A stretch of DNA of 64,000 nt, taken from Cunninghamia lanceolata (Eukaryota; Streptophyta; Pinopsida; Cupressales; Cupressaceae). This document shows positions 59,849-64,000 of this stretch, in pieces. A model generated the notes under the pieces. It searched no databases. It had not been told where the DNA came from and saw nothing but the letters and a program-made list of their open reading frames with translations. The stretch spans positions 6,658,501-6,722,500 of the forward strand of contig BSBN01000293.1 of NCBI GenBank assembly GCA_027924645.1, given 5' to 3'. The translations under genes and the position numbers were made by a program. Position 1 is the first letter of the stretch. Every line of letters starts with the position of its first letter.

Positions 59849-60486
59849 GATAATATCCTGAGGTTCAAATATCATGATGACGTCAACTTTAAGTCAAGGT
59901 AAGTTCCCCGTCGAGCGGTCTTTGTATCGCGAGCATCATCATGATATTTTAACATTACCTAATCTTATAATATCATGCTGATCACCCTGACTTAGAAAAT
60001 CCACCGTCGGCATATTTGCATGCGCGTGTTATAATCCTATCGGAGGGTCATCATCATGATATTTGCTAAAGTTCGAAATATGATGATGACGACTTCATAT
60101 CATCCTGATCTTTCACGAGGGTCATTCGCTGAAATTCGCTAAGTGATGGAGACATCATCATGATATTCAGGATCATCATATTCATATCCTCCTGATCTCC
60201 TTTTTGCAATATCATGATGATCACCCTGTCTTTTAAGAAGAAGTCGATATTCCATTCCTCAAACAGCATGATCATATTTTACAATATCACCCTAGCGCAA
60301 ATATCATGATGACCTCAACTCATCCTTGTGCTCCGAAAACGAAATATGATGATTACATCATCATGATAATTCGATGAGGAGGATCATCATGTTTTTATCC
60401 TGTCCTGTTGTCAAGATCATCATGATCTTGTTTGTCCACCTGATATTTCGTAAAATCCTCCTGCCGATGGAGTAAGACCTTTTGAA

Positions 60487-60752
60487 AATATCCTGATGAT
60501 CATCATCATCACATTTTCCCTTCGGCAGGATATTTTCTAAAAACATGATCCGGTTAGCGAAATATCATGATGACGTCATGTTCTAAGTTTAACGAAGGCT
60601 CCGGATATCATGATGACGTCATCCCGATCTAATAAACGAAGAAGCTAATATCCTGATGATCATCATCATCACATTTTCCCTTCGGCAGGATATTTTCCAA
60701 AGCACGATCCGGTTCCCGAATATGATGATGACGTCTTATTCTAAGTTCGACA
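60487..60752 (+). repeat. 160-bp direct repeat
   Basis: A block of about 105 bp starting AATATCCTGATGATCATC and containing CCCTTCGGCAGGATATTTTC recurs at 60487 and 60647, an offset of 160 bp. The second copy carries point changes, including TGACGTCA becoming TGACGTCT. Confidence 0.85.
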
Positions 60753-61149
60753 GAAGCCCCAAATATGATGATGATCATCATTATCATGATCTTTCGAGAG
60801 GGTTGCCTTGGCCGCAAAGGGGTCGTATTACATTCATCATCCTGATCATGCTCCTTAGGTGACCCGATATCACAATTATCCCCTGATCTTAACCGAATAT
60901 GATGATGACATCATCTTTTGCATTTTTTATGAAGACCGAATATGACGATGACATCACCATCATCTTCCTTTCCTCAGCAGCAGGATTATCTTCATATCCT
61001 CCTATTCTCCTTCAACATGATGATGATGATGATGATGTTGTTCTTTTCCCCATTTTGCAGAAGCGAAATATCATGATGACGTCATCTGGACCTTCAGGAG
61101 GGAGAGCATCATATTTCCAGAATATCATGATGATGAAGTGAATATCGAC

Positions 61150-62722
61150 CAACATGTTTTTTTTTGACGCGCCGATAGCGATAGTCATGCCGATGGGCGG
61201 GAAATGAAGCGGTGGAATTTTAAAGTGTTTTTTTTGGCGCCTGTGGCATTTTCCCGGTCAGCAATAGTTGACCCGATGAATTTTGAGCAGTCTGAACGCA
61301 TTTTGGACGCATTTTGAGAGTATTCTGGATCCGATTTCCACAATCTTGCGCAGCCACCTGGATTTAAACGGTTATTTTAATTTCATGCTGTTTATGTGAT
61401 AAATGAAATACTTATTGCTTGTCTTGTCTTGCAGGCTTGCAGTTGAGGAAGCAGCTGGAAAGTCAACACAGTGACCTCATGGAGGAAGGAAATCTGATCT
61501 CAGGAGCAAGAAGATAAGGATAAAATGCGAAAAGTCAAGGCCATTCAAGTAAAGAACAAGGTTGCAGCTGAAGGTATTACTGCAACAGACAAACATAAGT
61601 TATTACCCAGCTGCCAGAACTTCTCAGAAGGGGCAATATTTCGCCCAGATTTGACACTGCTCAGAGATATTTTTTGAGAGCTGGTTCGCCTGTATTTATT
61701 GCTGTAACCAAGGGTTTGAACCAGGGGTTCAGTTAGGTTTTTTGTTGTAGTGAGGACAATCAGAATGTCTTTATATTGTGCCTCTCTACACTGTAATACT
61801 TTACAACAGGGATTTTAGGAAAGCAACAAGGGTTACAACAAATATTTTTAGGAACATACAGCAAGTTAGCATAGTTTAGAGTAGAAGAAGGAGGTCGCCT
61901 GTTTGTCTGCAATAAGGTGCGCGTGGAATGTCTGGCTGCCTTACTGTATCTGTAAAGCTTGTAAGTTCTCTGTAATATGATCAATGAAACTAAGAGTCAT
62001 TCCTACATTGTAAATCATGTATGACTATTCGTTTCTAATACAATAGAATCTAGAGTTCTGCATCTATCTTCTGAGTGTTCTCCTGCCCTTCTTTGTGTTT
62101 TGAAATATCTTCTTTGAGAGCTTGCAATTTTAAATGTATGTTTGTGAAAATGCTTAGAACTTACATTTAAGGTTTTTACTGTGGATTTGATCAAATTACT
62201 GTGGTATTTACATAGTGCATAACAGAAACAATTAGATCCTTTGGTAGATTAAATGAGGTATAGATTAGATCTTTCTAACTTTTCCCAACCCATCTGAAAT
62301 ATTTAGCTGAAAACGTAGAAATCCAAAGGAAATTGTCTCAAATTTGAAGAAGCATGTATAACAGAGCTATAAGTAGACAGTTTTCATAAACAGATAAAGA
62401 AGAAAGCCGCAAAAATTCAAGAAAACCATCTAAAACTTGCAGCCCAGTATCACTTTTATGCAAATGAACAGAATACTTGTTGAAATCTATGACCTTTTTG
62501 CATATTCTTAGTCCAGTAAGCCACCAAACAAACCTAAACTACGTAAGGCCCCTTGAACATTACAGCTTCACATTGACCAACTGAACTTGACCAACCGAAC
62601 CATTGTAGACTTGGGATTAGTTGAATCTCAAATGATTCCTTCTTATCTTTCAAGTATAGTTTCAGTTCATTTCATGTGAATTTTAACTTATTGTTATGAT
62701 CTCATCAAAACAGTCATCAACA
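61150..62722 (+). mobile_element. Element Z, probable 3' part of left LTR
   Basis: Ends ...CATCAACA directly before a primer site, like the end of Y's LTR. No gene is seen inside. A TTGTCTTGCAG acceptor-like site lies near 61434. The LTR start could lie in or upstream of the 59240-61140 tract. Confidence 0.6.
61196..61240 (+). promoter_or_regulatory. Paired E2F-like sites
   Basis: GGCGGGAAA at 61196-61204 and TTTGGCGC at 61233-61240 are exact E2F-consensus words in opposite orientation, 28 bp apart, in a locally GC-richer stretch that follows the repeat tract. Confidence 0.35.
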
Positions 62723-62728
62723 GTTTTC

Positions 62729-62745
62729 TGGCGCTAGAAGGAGGG
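62729..62745 (+). other. Element Z primer binding site
   Basis: TGGCGCTAGAAGGAGGG lies six bases after the LTR end. This TGGCGC form occurs in plant gypsy elements. The tRNA was not assigned. Confidence 0.6.
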
Positions 62746-62774
62746 CCTTCCTGAGTTAGGTTTTATTTCAAACT

Positions 62775-64000
62775 AGCTAACGATAGTAATAGAGTGACTA
62801 GGTCTAGGTCCAGTTCAGGAGATATATTTGTGCAACTACCTGATACAAGGTGAAGTAAAAGCCCTTTAATTTGGAATCCAAAGATATCGCAAGTAGGAAG
62901 TTCATCTGGAACACCTCCTGGGTCACCTTTTAACATCCGTAGTATTGTAAGTCCTGACAGATCACTGTTCAGATCTTTAAATCTTGGTTCAGGCACTCCT
63001 GGAGGTCTCAATCCTCCTGTTAATCCTAATCCACCAATCAATCCAGGTATTTCTGCAAGTTCAAGTCAAGCTCAAACACCTGCAATGGCTTATTTCGATG
63101 TCAATTCTCCCATATTCTTCAATGATTATCATGACATGCCAAAAAATCCGGAAAAGATATGTCCCAAATACCAGTTGCATCAAGACCCAGAAGATCATAT
63201 TAGAATATTTAAGGAAGCATGTTTTTGGGCTATGTTAGAGCACGAGGATGTTGTGTGTAGATTGTTTCCTTACACCTTTAATGAGCAGGCCTCTAGCTGG
63301 TACGTAAACTTACCCAATGGTTACATTTCTTCCTGGGCACTTATGGAAGAAGCATTTTTGTCAAGATTTAGAGGACCCATTGACCCTTGTGCTTTGTATC
63401 ATAAACTGGCTGCTATAAAACGAGGTGAGGGAGAGCTAATTGATAATTTCAATGACAGATTTCAAAAGGCCTATTCTAGGCTAGTAGCCCCTTATACCAT
63501 AGATGATGCTCCCTTGTTGGCTATGTAGTATGCTACCTTGGATCCTTTAACTGCCATGTTTGTCAAAAGAAAACCTGACATAGATTCAATATCCAAAGCC
63601 TATAAAGAGGCAGCCTCAGTAAACCAAGAAATGAGACATACAACTTACAGTCCATTTGGAGGAAATTTTGGGGTGCAAAATTAGGCACACCCATGGAATG
63701 GAGTCCCTGTACAGCATGCTCCACTAGTAAATCCGGTTCCTTCTTACACACCTGTGTATAATCCTACTCCAATCCAAGCTATAACTCCTTACACGGCTAG
63801 TACTTCCAATAACAGTCAAAATAATGGTCAGCCTTTCTTCCAACTTCCTAGGGATGTAACTGTGGCAAAAGCACAAGAGGATAGGGAAGAAATCAAAGAG
63901 ATTACTGCACATTTGAAAAGATTAACAACCGAAGTGACACAGCTAAGAAATGAGAACCTCTATGGAAGAAGCAACCAAAACTATAATCCACATCAAAATC
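62775..64000 (+). pseudogene. Element Z gag, runs off the window
   Basis: A frame can be followed from about 62775: a Ser/Arg-rich start, TGA near 62850, a Pro/Asn-rich linker (LNPPVNPNPPINPG), then the gag core at 63085-63528 with CPKYQLHQDPEDHIRIFKEA, EQASSWYVNLPNG and an Ala-Phe-Leu-Ser-Arg-Phe block followed by LIDNFNDRFQ. A TAG at 63526 (CAG expected) and another near 63682 precede a Tyr/Pro/Asn-rich segment and a helical stretch that reaches the end. The pol genes would lie to the right. Confidence 0.8.

Larger units (their letters stand above)
59240..61140 (+). repeat. ATCATGAT / TGACGTCA-rich tract
   Basis: About 17 copies of ATCATGAT and four exact TGACGTCA (59878, 60571, 60614, 61077), with several one-base variants, occur in 1.9 kb, commonly as AATATCATGATGACGTCATC. 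CAT/ATG trinucleotide runs pervade both strands, so many ORFs here are artefacts. TGACGTCA is the plant bZIP (TGA/C-box) core. The tract may be the upstream part of element Z's LTR; the LTR start is not visible because its other copy lies outside the window. Confidence 0.75.

Noticed and set aside
59254..61141. Several ORFs on both strands rich in Met, Ile, Asp and His
   Set aside because: They are produced by ATG/CAT/ATC repeat words and shift with the repeats.

Overview
This window looks like nuclear DNA from a plant with a large, repeat-rich genome. A gymnosperm such as a conifer is my best guess, at low confidence. It is AT-rich and contains stacked, decayed LTR retrotransposons, a few broken plant gene relics and no intact host gene. 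Every retroelement reading frame is interrupted, mostly by single-base nonsense changes that read as CAG to TAG.

Layout. 1-8890: element A, the youngest, with about 15 differences over 828 bp of comparable LTR. Its right LTR is 6.69 kb (2201-8890) and its internal region only 1.37 kb. The LTR carries a fragment of a lariat-debranching-enzyme (DBR1) gene. A sits inside the left LTR of element B (8891-16880), a decayed chromovirus-type Ty3/gypsy element with recognisable gag, protease, RT, RNase H, integrase and a chromodomain-like tail. 16881-26875: AT-rich DNA with an unrecognised two-exon pseudogene (about 19490-18495, minus), a nepenthesin-type aspartic protease pseudogene (22377-21079, minus) and low-grade relics. 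26876-30327: element C, a compact non-autonomous element with 250-bp LTRs and a TAAAA target-site duplication. 32029-32083: a (TG)n(CG)n microsatellite.

32265-58862: element X, on the minus strand, arranged LTR-internal-LTR-internal-LTR. It encodes gag but no visible pol. Its middle LTR is split by element Y (37593-54127, CTAGT target-site duplication). Y is a complete 16.5-kb Tat/Ogre-like Ty3/gypsy element with 5.14-kb LTRs. Its gag-pol is one frame of about 2000 codons, in which an archaeal-type RNase H lies between protease and RT, upstream of RT. Each Y LTR also contains a separate open frame of 1063 codons for an unrecognised protein, preceded by a dense array of GGTTCAA/TTGAACC heptamers just downstream of a TATA box. 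This LTR-borne gene and its array are the strongest candidates for something undescribed.

58863-64000: a repeat-dense tract rich in ATCATGAT and TGACGTCA words, a 24-nt poly-C run and E2F-like sites lead into the LTR end, primer binding site and gag of element Z, which runs off the window.

How the parts work together: the elements are layered by nesting (A in B; Y in X). All are non-functional as sequenced, but the two Y LTR copies are good enough to compare and show the design of the parental element.
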